NCBI GenBank assembly: GCA_003567135.1
Contig: PXAI01000125.1
Span: 1-7,564, forward strand
DNA length: 7,564 nt
Reading direction: 5' to 3'
From: Balneolia bacterium
GTDB taxonomy: Bacteria; Bacteroidota; Rhodothermia; Balneolales; Cyclonatronaceae
Numbering within the stretch: the first letter of the stretch is position 1; each line of letters begins with the position of its first letter. A program made the position numbers and the translations under genes. A model generated the notes under the pieces. It ran no database searches and was not told where the DNA came from. It saw only the letters and a list, made by a program, of their open reading frames with translations. Positions 1 through 5,786 of this stretch are shown piece by piece.

Positions 1-180
1 CTGGCATCTGCAAACGTTGATCAGCTGTTTCCCGAAATATCAAAAGTTGCGGATAAGCTTCGTGATCAGAACTGTCCGGTGGCCGCGGAGCATCTTGAGT
101 TTTTGAAAACGTGCCGGGGTGCTCAGCTCAATATAAACGGGTTTTATTTGCTCCATTTCCTGCCTTACAAAATTCTTTAA
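1..180 (+). CDS. C-terminal end of an unidentified protein (partial, runs off left edge)
   Basis: Frame 1 is open from the first base to a TAA at 178-180, giving 59 residues that begin LASANVDQLFPEISKV and end FYLLHFLPYKIL. The start lies outside the window. No motif allows a family call: the segment is a probable amphipathic helix region, then a hydrophobic end rich in Leu, Phe and Tyr. The stop lies 27 nt before the ComF-type gene on the same strand, so the two could be co-transcribed. That it is coding rests on the open frame, its same-strand position and codon use like the neighbours. The function is unknown. Confidence 0.55.
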   Translation: MASANVDQLFPEISKVADKLRDQNCPVAAEHLEFLKTCRGAQLNINGFYLLHFLPYKIL

Positions 181-207
181 GTTTTTTTGTAAGGATTTCC
201 CGTTGAA

Positions 208-939
208 ATGATTATCCGGGTAATGATGCAGTTTTTACGCCATATTATCAGCGGTTTTGAAACGCTCGCTTTTCCCGTCGTGTGCATGAGCTGCGGGAAA
301 TCAGTGCCGGATACAAAGCGGGTTTTGTGTGAATCCTGTGTAAAAAATGGCTTTGAAAACGCCAATCCGCTGAATGAAGACACGTGCGGGAAAATTATTT
401 TGCCGGAGTCGGTTCAGTTTCAGGATGCGCTCTGGAAATACGACAAACAGGGGATGCTGCAGAATATTCTGCGGAACCTGAAATATCACGGAATGCGGCA
501 TATCGGCGCGGAGCTTGGGGCACTGGCGGGTGCTCAGTTGAAATACCGCCAGTTTGAGCGCCGACTACCTGATCCTGAAAAATGCGTTTTGCTGCCGGTG
601 CCGCTTCATTACATGAGACAGCGCAAGCGCGGGTACAATCAGGCGCGTGAAATTGCGGATGGCATTTCGGAAGTGACGGGCATCAGCGTTGTTACGCCCG
701 AGGCCGTAATCCGAACCAAAAACACATCTACCCAAACCCGCCTTTCGTTGCTGAATCGGGTTGAGAACCTGAGCAACGTATTTAAGGTGAACCGTCCGGA
801 TGAACTAAGCGGCAAATTTGTAATAATCGTGGATGATGTATTCACAACGGGCTCCACCACCTTTGCCATGGCCGAAGCTATTCGCGAAACTATTGGAGAA
901 GAGGCGAAGATCGGGATTTTTACGGTTGCGATGGCATAA
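208..939 (+). CDS. comF: ComF family phosphoribosyltransferase-like protein
   Basis: A 243-residue protein with the full ComF layout. An N-terminal zinc-finger-like set of four cysteines sits at residues 26, 29, 41 and 44 (CxxC...CxxC). The family signature PVPLH is at 130-134 and KRGYNQA at 140-146. A C-terminal type I phosphoribosyltransferase loop, VIIVDDVFTTGST, spans 205-217, with the paired Asp that binds PRPP-Mg. ComF proteins are linked to DNA uptake in naturally competent bacteria. Many species without known competence also carry one, so the role here may be uptake of DNA or something unknown. Length is normal for the family and the C-terminus looks intact. The start at 208 has AAGGA at 191-195, rather far away (12 nt). 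The ATGs at 223 and 226 are alternatives that would drop only a few residues. The gene directly borders the toxin-antitoxin remains. Confidence 0.93.
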   Translation: MIIRVMMQFLRHIISGFETLAFPVVCMSCGKSVPDTKRVLCESCVKNGFENANPLNEDTCGKIILPESVQFQDALWKYDKQGMLQNILRNLKYHGMRHIGAELGALAGAQLKYRQFERRLPDPEKCVLLPVPLHYMRQRKRGYNQAREIADGISEVTGISVVTPEAVIRTKNTSTQTRLSLLNRVENLSNVFKVNRPDELSGKFVIIVDDVFTTGSTTFAMAEAIRETIGEEAKIGIFTVAMA

Positions 940-944
940 GAGCT

Positions 945-1075
945 CTACAGAAGTATTGAGCCAGAAATTTCCAATTATAAAAACTCTATTTATATTACGT
1001 TTATGGTCAGTAAGTCGACAAATAAGAAAACCCGAAATTGAAAAAAGAGCAAAAGGCAAAGGTGATTTTATGAAA
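945..1075 (+). pseudogene. Remnant of a HigB-like (RelE/Gp49-type) toxin C-terminus
   Basis: No intact frame remains, but pieces in two frames follow the expected end of a HigB-type toxin. In frame 2, KTLFI (about 984-998) matches the strand before the usual ATHG turn. In frame 1, KSTNKKT (about 1012-1032) matches the KKTQKTP loop. Frame 2 then gives PEIEKRAKGKGDF (about 1031-1069), like the final EIEKA...R..DF helix. It lies directly upstream of the HigA-like head, the order normal for higBA. The patch is AT-rich (17 G/C in 961-1020, by count). The N-terminal two thirds of a toxin are missing, since comF coding sequence ends at 939. The family consensus is from memory, and the claim depends on at least one frameshift, so this is a hypothesis. 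Confidence 0.38.
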
Positions 1076-1228
1076 TCGAAAAAAAGGAAAACGTACTCAC
1101 TCGCTGAGTTGAAAGACGAGTTTATTGGAAAACAGGGAACAGCAGAGCGGGATGAATACGATTATGAGCTGAATAGGGAGGTCTTGGGTAAAACCATTAA
1201 GGCGAACCTTTCCCAAAAAGGACAATGA
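1070..1228 (+). pseudogene. Truncated HigA-like (XRE-type) antitoxin, N-terminal part only
   Basis: An ATG at 1070 opens 52 codons starting MKSKKRKTYSLAELKDEF. Residues 19-34 read IGKQGTAERDEYDYEL and 39-44 LGKTIK. This is the N-terminal arm I associate with Bacteroidota-type HTH antitoxins, where IGK.GT.ERD.YE.EL...LG..IK precedes the helix-turn-helix. The family goes on with about R..R.LTQEQLGKL. Here residues 46-52 read NLSQKGQ, then a TGA, and the same frame resumes with Gly-Lys. That looks like the first DNA-binding helix after loss of about five residues and a stop within it. About half of the expected protein is absent, including the recognition helix. The frame is open upstream without a stop across the HigB-like tail. 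The gene is probably inactive, although a 52-residue peptide could still be made. Confidence 0.5.
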
Positions 1229-1410
1229 GGCAAAACACCAGCAAAAAAAGTCGGATAGTTTTGAAACGATCTGAGAGCGAGGATAGTGAAGTCGACAATT
1301 TACGAAATGCCATCAGGGTAGGAATTGAAAGCGGCATTGCTCATGACTTTAATCCGCAAAAGAATCTTGAGTTGCTAAAGTCTGAAAGTCGAAAGACGAA
1401 GTCGTGCTGA
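1225..1410 (+). pseudogene. ParD-like antitoxin with its central DNA-binding region deleted
   Basis: The 61-codon frame overlaps the preceding frame by ATGA. The first residues, MRQNTS, match the M..NTS start usual for ParD antitoxins. Residues 9-20 resemble a collapsed version of the SEIVR..LRLLE segment. Residues 21-52, beginning SEVDNLRNAIRVGIESGIAHD and going on through F42 and LELLK at 48-52, match the C-terminal tail with which ParD wraps its ParE toxin. A normal ParD is about 80-95 residues, so roughly 25-30 residues of the ribbon-helix-helix region seem lost. It may be a dead relic, or a short peptide that keeps only the toxin-binding tail. Assignment is by recalled consensus; the tail is the stronger part. 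Confidence 0.5.
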
Positions 1411-1461
1411 TTCTTATCTTACGAGATATTTAAGGCACAAACGGATCTGAAACAGGAATAA
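1404..1461 (+). pseudogene. Possible N-terminal remnant of a ParE-like toxin
   Basis: Directly after the ParD-like frame, where parE normally begins with a short overlap, two frames carry ParE-like N-terminal pieces. One reads ADSYLTR at 1406-1426. The other, shifted by one base, reads KAQTDLKQE at 1432-1458 and then meets TAA. Together they resemble the ParE start Y.LT..A..DL..I. No ATG is present, the match breaks off after about 17 residues, and the rest of the toxin is absent before the next gene at 1502. The evidence is position plus a short resemblance, so confidence is low. Confidence 0.3.
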
Positions 1462-1501
1462 TTCAGGTTTAATTTGTCGCGTTTTCGGGGTAGCTTTAAG
1501 G

Positions 1502-2185
1502 ATGAGTTTTACGAAAGAAAAATCGGCTGGTAAACGGGAAATTCCGCCGTATCTGGAAACTCCGACCGGAATTTTTACCGTCGGAGGCGTTTGGTTTTTT
1601 ACCACAAAATCTGCGCTGAAAGAATTTGCCGGAGAGGTTCTTGAAAAATATCCGCTCGAAAATCTGATTGGCGAGGCCGAGCTCTGGGTCAGAAGTACGG
1701 ATAAAGCCGGAATCTTAGCCGGAATGCTGATCCTGCTTATTTTCGACTGGTGGCTGGCGTTTCCGCTGGCGCTGTTGGCCGGTTATTTCTGGTACATCAG
1801 TAAATCGGGGCTCATCAGTAACTGGCTGGGTTCACTGATCCGTTTTTTTGATCACGATTTTGTAATTGTAACCGCTGCGGTTGTTCCACTGAGCTGGTTC
1901 GGTATCCAGGAAATGTATGGCCATTTGGCGGCGGGATTTCTGCTTTTCTTTATCTTCAAATTCGGCTGGTTCAGGCAATTTGCAGATAAAATGCAGCGTT
2001 CTGATAAACAGAAGCCAACTCTGAACGACCGCATTCTGAAAATGGTAATCGTGAAGAAAGCGCTGGCGGATGGCATCTCCCTGAAAGAAACCGAAGAAAT
2101 GGAAAAAAACCTTACGGCAGCAATCGAAAAAACGAGGGAACAGCACAAGTCCGCACTGTCCCGGGTGAAAGGAAAAAAGAAATAG
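1502..2185 (+). CDS. Unrecognised multi-pass membrane protein with a charged C-terminal tail
   Basis: A 227-residue protein of no family I can name. Residues 1-68 are soluble and contain a PTGIFTVGGVWFFTTKSAL stretch at 21-39. Hydrophobic segments follow at about 70-99, where an Asp-Trp-Trp at 82-84 may mark a turn between two helices, then at 119-135 and 141-157. Three or four membrane passes are likely. Residues 158-227 are highly charged and helical, ending in a Lys-rich tail, and look like a cytoplasmic coiled-coil-like domain. The ATG at 1502 is the first start in the frame. AAGG abuts it too closely to act as a ribosome site, while GGGG at 1487-1490 is better placed. The lipoprotein gene begins 24 nt after its stop, so the two may be co-transcribed. 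Confidence 0.75.
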   Translation: MSFTKEKSAGKREIPPYLETPTGIFTVGGVWFFTTKSALKEFAGEVLEKYPLENLIGEAELWVRSTDKAGILAGMLILLIFDWWLAFPLALLAGYFWYISKSGLISNWLGSLIRFFDHDFVIVTAAVVPLSWFGIQEMYGHLAAGFLLFFIFKFGWFRQFADKMQRSDKQKPTLNDRILKMVIVKKALADGISLKETEEMEKNLTAAIEKTREQHKSALSRVKGKKK

Positions 2186-2209
2186 CTGCCGGCACATAAT
2201 TCTTAAGAA

Positions 2210-2827
2210 ATGATCAAACAGAAATCCGCAATCCTTCTTCTCTTTATGAGCCTGATGCTTCTGCTGTCAGGATGCTCAACGTCAAGCTGGATGGGTGGAA
2301 ACCGCCCAATGTTCGCTAACTCCGCCGTTATGATGGTGCCTTTGTCTGATCTGGAAGTAAGTTTTGAGTTCGACGAAGGCCGCCTGGATGAAGGCCTTAT
2401 AGATCAGCTTCGCACCAAAACGGCCGACTCACTCGGCCGCGATGCGTTTGAACGGATGGCGGAATCGTACCAACGCGCCGGGCTTGCGGATGTGTTTGTG
2501 ACCAACTCAACGGAGGATGCGGATTATCTGCTGAAAGTAGAGGAGATTTTTGTATCGTGGGTTTTTACGGCAAATATGGCGCATCCCGGGCCAAATTTCA
2601 GAACGCGCGTAACGCTTTCGGGCTGGCGCGGCGATGAACTCGTTTTCAGGGCATCCGAAATTGATCACGGTAACCTCGCCAGCGTTGCGGGCGGCCCCGA
2701 CAGCAGATATTACTTCCCGAGCGATGAGGAGCTCAATGATCCCGAAATTCAGCGGGATACGGTTTATCCGGCGCTCAGATCAGCCTACGGCAAAGCGCTG
2801 AGTAAATTTTTCCTGGATAACCGCTGA
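2210..2827 (+). CDS. Predicted lipoprotein of unknown function
   Basis: A 205-residue protein with a type II signal peptide: Lys3 and Lys5, a Leu-rich core at 8-19, and the lipobox LLSGC ending at Cys22, the expected lipid-attached residue. The next residues are Ser and Thr, with no Asp at +2. The mature part has alternating strands such as VMMVPLSDLEVSFEF and ADYLLKVEEIFVSWVF, separated by a helical region (about 60-85). This is compatible with a small alpha/beta periplasmic domain facing the envelope. I do not recognise the family. It follows the membrane protein gene by 24 nt with only a weak AAG ribosome site. A hairpin cluster lies downstream, so it is probably the last gene of its transcript. 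Confidence 0.82.
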   Translation: MIKQKSAILLLFMSLMLLLSGCSTSSWMGGNRPMFANSAVMMVPLSDLEVSFEFDEGRLDEGLIDQLRTKTADSLGRDAFERMAESYQRAGLADVFVTNSTEDADYLLKVEEIFVSWVFTANMAHPGPNFRTRVTLSGWRGDELVFRASEIDHGNLASVAGGPDSRYYFPSDEELNDPEIQRDTVYPALRSAYGKALSKFFLDNR

Positions 2828-2858
2828 GTTGTTGCTCATGACGGAATTAACCGTCGCG

Positions 2859-2904
2859 AATAGGGGTTTTAGTTGAAGGTTAATCTTTAAAACCTTCCTA
2901 TTTT
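2859..2904 (+). terminator. Imperfect hairpin followed by TTTT, probable transcript end after the lipoprotein gene
   Basis: AATAGG then GGTTTTA (2859-2871) pairs with TAAAACC, a TT bulge, then CCTATT (2888-2902). That gives 6 and 7 base pairs around a 16-nt loop, with T at 2901-2904 at the 3' foot. A second, exclusive hairpin uses GAAGGTT (2875-2881) and AACCTTC (2891-2897) with a 9-nt loop. Either could end the upstream transcript. The T run is short, so efficiency is uncertain. Confidence 0.4.
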
Positions 2905-2907
2905 AGA

Positions 2908-2945
2908 CCACGCCGAAATAAGGCGTGGCAACACCAGAATTTTTT
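2908..2945 (+). terminator. Perfect 7-bp GC-rich hairpin with a delayed T run
   Basis: CCACGCC (2908-2914) and GGCGTGG (2922-2928) form a perfect stem around the 7-nt loop GAAATAA. A run of six T lies at 2940-2945, 11 nt after the stem, which is further than in a classic intrinsic terminator. It sits only 32 nt before the menG start, so it could instead be a 5' leader structure of menG. Confidence 0.38.
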
Positions 2946-2960
2946 ATTATTTGATTATTT

Positions 2961-3650
2961 ATGAGTGAACAAGTCAGAACCATGTTCGCATCCATTTCCG
3001 ACCGGTATGATATGGTTAATACCGTTTTATCGTTCGGAATTCATCACATTTGGCGGAAAAAAGCGGTCAGGCTGAGTGCCGTAAGGCAGGGAGACCATGT
3101 GCTCGACTGCGCGACCGGTACCGGAGATTTCGCGATCGAGTTCAAGAAAAAAGTTGGCGTCGAAGGGCGCGTAATCGGCACAGATTTTTGTGCTGAAATG
3201 ATGGAGACCGGCCCGTCCAAGGCGAAGAAAAAATCGCTGGAAATCGAGTTCCAGGTCGCGGATGCGATGAATCTTCCCTACAGCGACGATCAGTTCGACT
3301 CCTGCAGCATTGCGTTTGGGATCCGCAATGTGGATGATCCGTTCGTTTGCCTGAACGAAATGGCGCGCGTGGTGAAACCCGGCGGCACGGTAGTCGTACT
3401 GGAATTCGGGCAGCCGAAAGGGCCCATCAGAATCCCGTTTCAGCTTTACTCAAAATACGTTATGCCAACCGTTGGGGGATTGCTCTCCGGAAACAAGGAA
3501 GCCTACGAATATCTTCCCGAAACGAGTGCGCGTTTTCCAGCCGGAAAGGCCTTTCTTGATATGATGGAAAAAACGGGTAAATTTAAAGCGCAGTCGGCAA
3601 CGAAGCTTCAGGGTGGTATCGCCTATATTTATGTTGGAACCGTTGCCTGA
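2961..3650 (+). CDS. menG: Demethylmenaquinone methyltransferase (UbiE/MenG family)
   Basis: A SAM-dependent C-methyltransferase that adds the ring methyl group in the last step of menaquinone synthesis; the UbiE family also acts on ubiquinone precursors. The 229 residues show the family signatures in order: VRTMFASISDRYDMVN (5-20) with GIHHIWR (26-32), the SAM-binding motif VLDCATGTGD (47-56), AFGIRNV (118-124), LEFGQP (147-152) and the YEYLPETSARFP segment (182-193). Length is standard. MenG is preferred over UbiE because the suspected lineage uses menaquinone, which is inference. There is no Shine-Dalgarno site: the 20 bases before the ATG are almost all A and T. Hairpins lie just upstream. 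The gene stands between gaps of 133 and 75 nt and may be its own transcript. Confidence 0.95.
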   Translation: MSEQVRTMFASISDRYDMVNTVLSFGIHHIWRKKAVRLSAVRQGDHVLDCATGTGDFAIEFKKKVGVEGRVIGTDFCAEMMETGPSKAKKKSLEIEFQVADAMNLPYSDDQFDSCSIAFGIRNVDDPFVCLNEMARVVKPGGTVVVLEFGQPKGPIRIPFQLYSKYVMPTVGGLLSGNKEAYEYLPETSARFPAGKAFLDMMEKTGKFKAQSATKLQGGIAYIYVGTVA

Positions 3651-3663
3651 ATCGATCCTTATT

Positions 3664-3693
3664 TTGGGGAAACTGCCTGAGGTTTAGTATACT
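3664..3693 (+). promoter_or_regulatory. Possible sigma70-like promoter for fabZ-panB-surE
   Basis: TTGGGG (3664-3669) and TATACT (3688-3693) are spaced by 18 nt, with the second box one base from the TATAAT consensus and the first matching only TTG. The expected RNA start would be near 3700, about 25 nt before fabZ. In Bacteroidota the promoter consensus differs, and no good match to that form is seen here, so this is only a candidate. Confidence 0.25.
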
Positions 3694-3725
3694 TACAACA
3701 CATTTTTTACGAAAGACTTTCTGCT

Positions 3726-4169
3726 ATGGAAATGAATATTGAACAGATCAAAAAGATAATTCCACACCGGTATCCTTTTTTGCTTGTGGACCGGGTTCTT
3801 ACACTCGATGATGACCGTATCGTATCTTACAAAAACGTAACAGGGAACGAGGATTTCTTTAACGGGCATTTTCCGGGGCTTCCGCTAATGCCGGGCGTGC
3901 TGCAAATTGAAGCGATTGCCCAATCGGGGTGCATTTTGTTTCTGGAAAAGCATGCTAAGGATCCCGAAAATACGACGATCGTTTTTTCCACAATCAACAA
4001 AGCTAAATTTCGAAAACCGGTTGTGCCCGGCGATCAGTTTATGATGGATGTGAAAATCGTTGGAATCCGCAGAAATTTCGCGACTCTCGAAGGGGTTGGA
4101 ACTGTGGATGGCAACGTGGCCTGCGAAGTAAACGCAACGGCCGCATTCATACCTACCGATAAATTATGA
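3726..4169 (+). CDS. fabZ: 3-hydroxyacyl-[acyl-carrier-protein] dehydratase FabZ
   Basis: This enzyme removes water from 3-hydroxyacyl-ACP to give trans-2-enoyl-ACP in type II fatty acid synthesis. The 147 residues form one hot-dog domain. The substrate segment PHRYPFLLVDRV (13-24) is present, as is HFPGLPLMPGV (48-58) with catalytic His48, followed by the catalytic Glu62 in QIEAIAQ. The family's AKFRKPVVPGD is near residue 93. In many Bacteroidota FabZ is fused to LpxC; here it is free-standing. It is not beside lpx genes, at least within this window. The start at 3726 is a good choice because the family is usually about 140-150 residues, and the ATG at 3732 (Met3) is the alternative. The stop overlaps the panB start as ATGA, so translation of the two is probably coupled. 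Confidence 0.96.
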   Translation: MEMNIEQIKKIIPHRYPFLLVDRVLTLDDDRIVSYKNVTGNEDFFNGHFPGLPLMPGVLQIEAIAQSGCILFLEKHAKDPENTTIVFSTINKAKFRKPVVPGDQFMMDVKIVGIRRNFATLEGVGTVDGNVACEVNATAAFIPTDKL

Positions 4170-4993
4170 GCACTGAATTACCCGGGCAAAAAGCGGTAAA
4201 AGTAACCACCCAGACGGTGGTTGACATGAAAGAACTTGGCGAAAAAATCAGTATGCTCACGGCCTACGATTACACCATGGCCAAACTGATTGACGCAGCC
4301 GGTATTGATATTATTCTCGTTGGCGATTCAGCAAGTAACGTAATGGCCGGCCACGAAACGACACTCCCCATTACGCTCGATCACATGATTTATCACACAT
4401 CGTGCGTGGTACGCGGCGTGGATCGCGCGCTGGTGGTAGCTGATCTGCCGTTTATGAGCTATCAGGTTACGACCAAGGAAGCGCTGATCAGTGCCGGGCG
4501 AATGATGAAGGAAGCCGGTGCGCACGCTGTCAAGATGGAAGGGGGAAAGCCGATTGCTGCTACAATTCGCAGAATTGTGGATGCCGGAATTCCGGTGATG
4601 GGCCACCTCGGGCTTACTCCTCAGAGTATCTACAAATTTGGAACGTATAAAGTCCGTGCCACTGATGAAACGGAAGCGGAAGAGCTTATACGGGATGCAA
4701 AATTGCTTGAAGAGGCCGGATGTTTCGCGCTGGTAATGGAGAAAATACCGGCAAAGCTCGCAGCAAAAGTTACCGACTCGATTTCTATCCCGACTATCGG
4801 GATTGGTGCCGGCGCGCACTGCGACGGCCAGGTACTGGTTTCACATGATATGCTCGGGCTGAACAAAGATTTCCATCCCCGGTTTTTGCGCCGCTATGCC
4901 GATCTGCACAACGAGATTATCGGAGCGGTAGACAGGTACGTATCTGATGTAAAATCAGGAGACTTTCCGAACGAATCCGAGCAGTATAAATAA
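4166..4993 (+). CDS. panB: 3-methyl-2-oxobutanoate hydroxymethyltransferase
   Basis: PanB makes ketopantoate from 3-methyl-2-oxobutanoate and methylene-tetrahydrofolate, the first committed step to pantothenate and CoA. The 275 residues show the complete TIM-barrel family pattern. MLTAYDYT lies at 30-37. Metal ligands are expected at Asp54 (in VGDS), Asp93 (in VADLPF) and Glu125 (in KMEGG). MGHLGLTPQS lies at 145-154, the putative catalytic Glu192 is in MEKIPA, and IGIGAGAHCDGQVLV comes towards the end. These positions follow alignment by eye to the E. coli enzyme, offset by 9 to 11 residues because of a longer N-terminus. The start overlaps the fabZ stop by 4 nt. surE starts 28 nt after its stop. 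Confidence 0.96.
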   Translation: MSTELPGQKAVKVTTQTVVDMKELGEKISMLTAYDYTMAKLIDAAGIDIILVGDSASNVMAGHETTLPITLDHMIYHTSCVVRGVDRALVVADLPFMSYQVTTKEALISAGRMMKEAGAHAVKMEGGKPIAATIRRIVDAGIPVMGHLGLTPQSIYKFGTYKVRATDETEAEELIRDAKLLEEAGCFALVMEKIPAKLAAKVTDSISIPTIGIGAGAHCDGQVLVSHDMLGLNKDFHPRFLRRYADLHNEIIGAVDRYVSDVKSGDFPNESEQYK

Positions 4994-5021
4994 CATCAAA
5001 CAGCAAATTTTCAGGAATTAA

Positions 5022-5783
5022 ATGGCAACCAAAGACCGACTCATTCTGGTCTGTAACGACGACGGAATTTTCGCAAAAGGCATACAGGCGCTTATTGAGG
5101 TTGCCTCAGATTTTGGAAAGGTTGAGGTTATTGCGCCGGATCGCCAGCAAAGCGCGGTCGGGCACTCCATTACCATCATGGACCCGCTTCGCGCCACGCG
5201 TTTCGAACTGAAAAACGGGATGGTCGGCACGGCCGTCAACGGAACTCCGGCGGACTGCGTAAAACTCGCCCACGATCAGCTTCTCGACCGCAAGCCGGAT
5301 TTGGTTCTCAGCGGAATCAACCACGGTTCCAATGCGGGAATCAATCTGATTTACTCCGGTACGGTAAGCGCGGCTACCGAAGGAACCATCCTCGGTTATC
5401 CGTCAGTGGCGGTCAGCTGTACCGATTTTGATGAAAATGCCGATATGTCCGGCTGCCAGGAGGCGGCCGCCAAAGCAATTCAGTTTATTTTCAACAACGG
5501 CCTACCGAAAGGAATCACGCTGAATATTAACGCGCCAAGCGGACCGCTGAAAGGATTGAAGTGGACGCGACAAGGCGACAGTAAATATGTGGATGAATAC
5601 GAGCCGCGCGTTGACCCGCACAGTCGTCCCTATTACTGGATGACCGGCCGTTTTCAGGTTCTGGATCATGGCGAGGAGCTTGATATCAACGTTCTGAAGG
5701 AAGGGTACGGCTCAATCACCCCGATTCAGTACGATCTTACCGCGCACAAGGTTTTCGGTGAGATGTCGAAAATGGAGCTCTGA
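5022..5783 (+). CDS. surE: 5'/3'-nucleotidase SurE
   Basis: SurE is a divalent-metal phosphatase that removes phosphate from nucleoside 5'- and 3'-monophosphates. The 253 residues have the family's metal site: NDDG at 12-15 with Asp13 and Asp14, Ser44 in APDRQQSAVGHS (38-49), and Asn100 in SGINHGSNAG (97-106). The YSGTVSAATEG segment lies at 111-121. Length is normal. The start is supported by AGGAA at 5013-5017, 4 nt before the ATG, the clearest ribosome site in the window. It is the last gene of the fabZ-panB-surE run, and its stop lies 3 nt from the stop of the converging hydrolase gene. Confidence 0.96.
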   Translation: MATKDRLILVCNDDGIFAKGIQALIEVASDFGKVEVIAPDRQQSAVGHSITIMDPLRATRFELKNGMVGTAVNGTPADCVKLAHDQLLDRKPDLVLSGINHGSNAGINLIYSGTVSAATEGTILGYPSVAVSCTDFDENADMSGCQEAAAKAIQFIFNNGLPKGITLNINAPSGPLKGLKWTRQGDSKYVDEYEPRVDPHSRPYYWMTGRFQVLDHGEELDINVLKEGYGSITPIQYDLTAHKVFGEMSKMEL

Positions 5784-5786
5784 AAA

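Noticed and set aside
1..180. Assigning the partial left-edge gene to a named domain family because it lies before comF.
   Set aside because: The 59 residues show no motif I could match with confidence, and gene order alone is not enough.
833..1228. A 131-codon + frame overlapping the end of comF and running through the HigA-like head.
   Set aside because: Its first third overlaps the well-supported comF coding end in another frame. Only the part from 1070 resembles a known protein, so it is an accidental fusion of comF shadow, toxin tail and antitoxin head.
1012..1298. A 10-bp direct repeat AAGTCGACAA at 1012-1021 and 1289-1298.
   Set aside because: One 10-base match within 560 nt is not far from chance. 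The copies do not flank a unit and no target-site or terminal inverted repeat accompanies them.
1832..2197. A 121-codon open frame on the - strand across the unknown membrane protein gene.
   Set aside because: Its composition is rich in Phe, Cys and Gln, as expected from antisense of Lys- and Glu-rich codons. The + frame has sensible membrane segments and operon position.
2945..2960. A TATTATTTG element just before menG as a Bacteroidota-type -7 promoter box.
   Set aside because: The spacing inside the element is off by one from TAnnTTTG, no upstream -33 box was evident, and it would leave almost no leader before the ATG.
4328..4819. A 163-codon open frame on the - strand inside panB.
   Set aside because: It is antisense to a strongly supported PanB coding region, rich in Arg, His, Ser and Cys as such shadows are, and has no recognisable motif.
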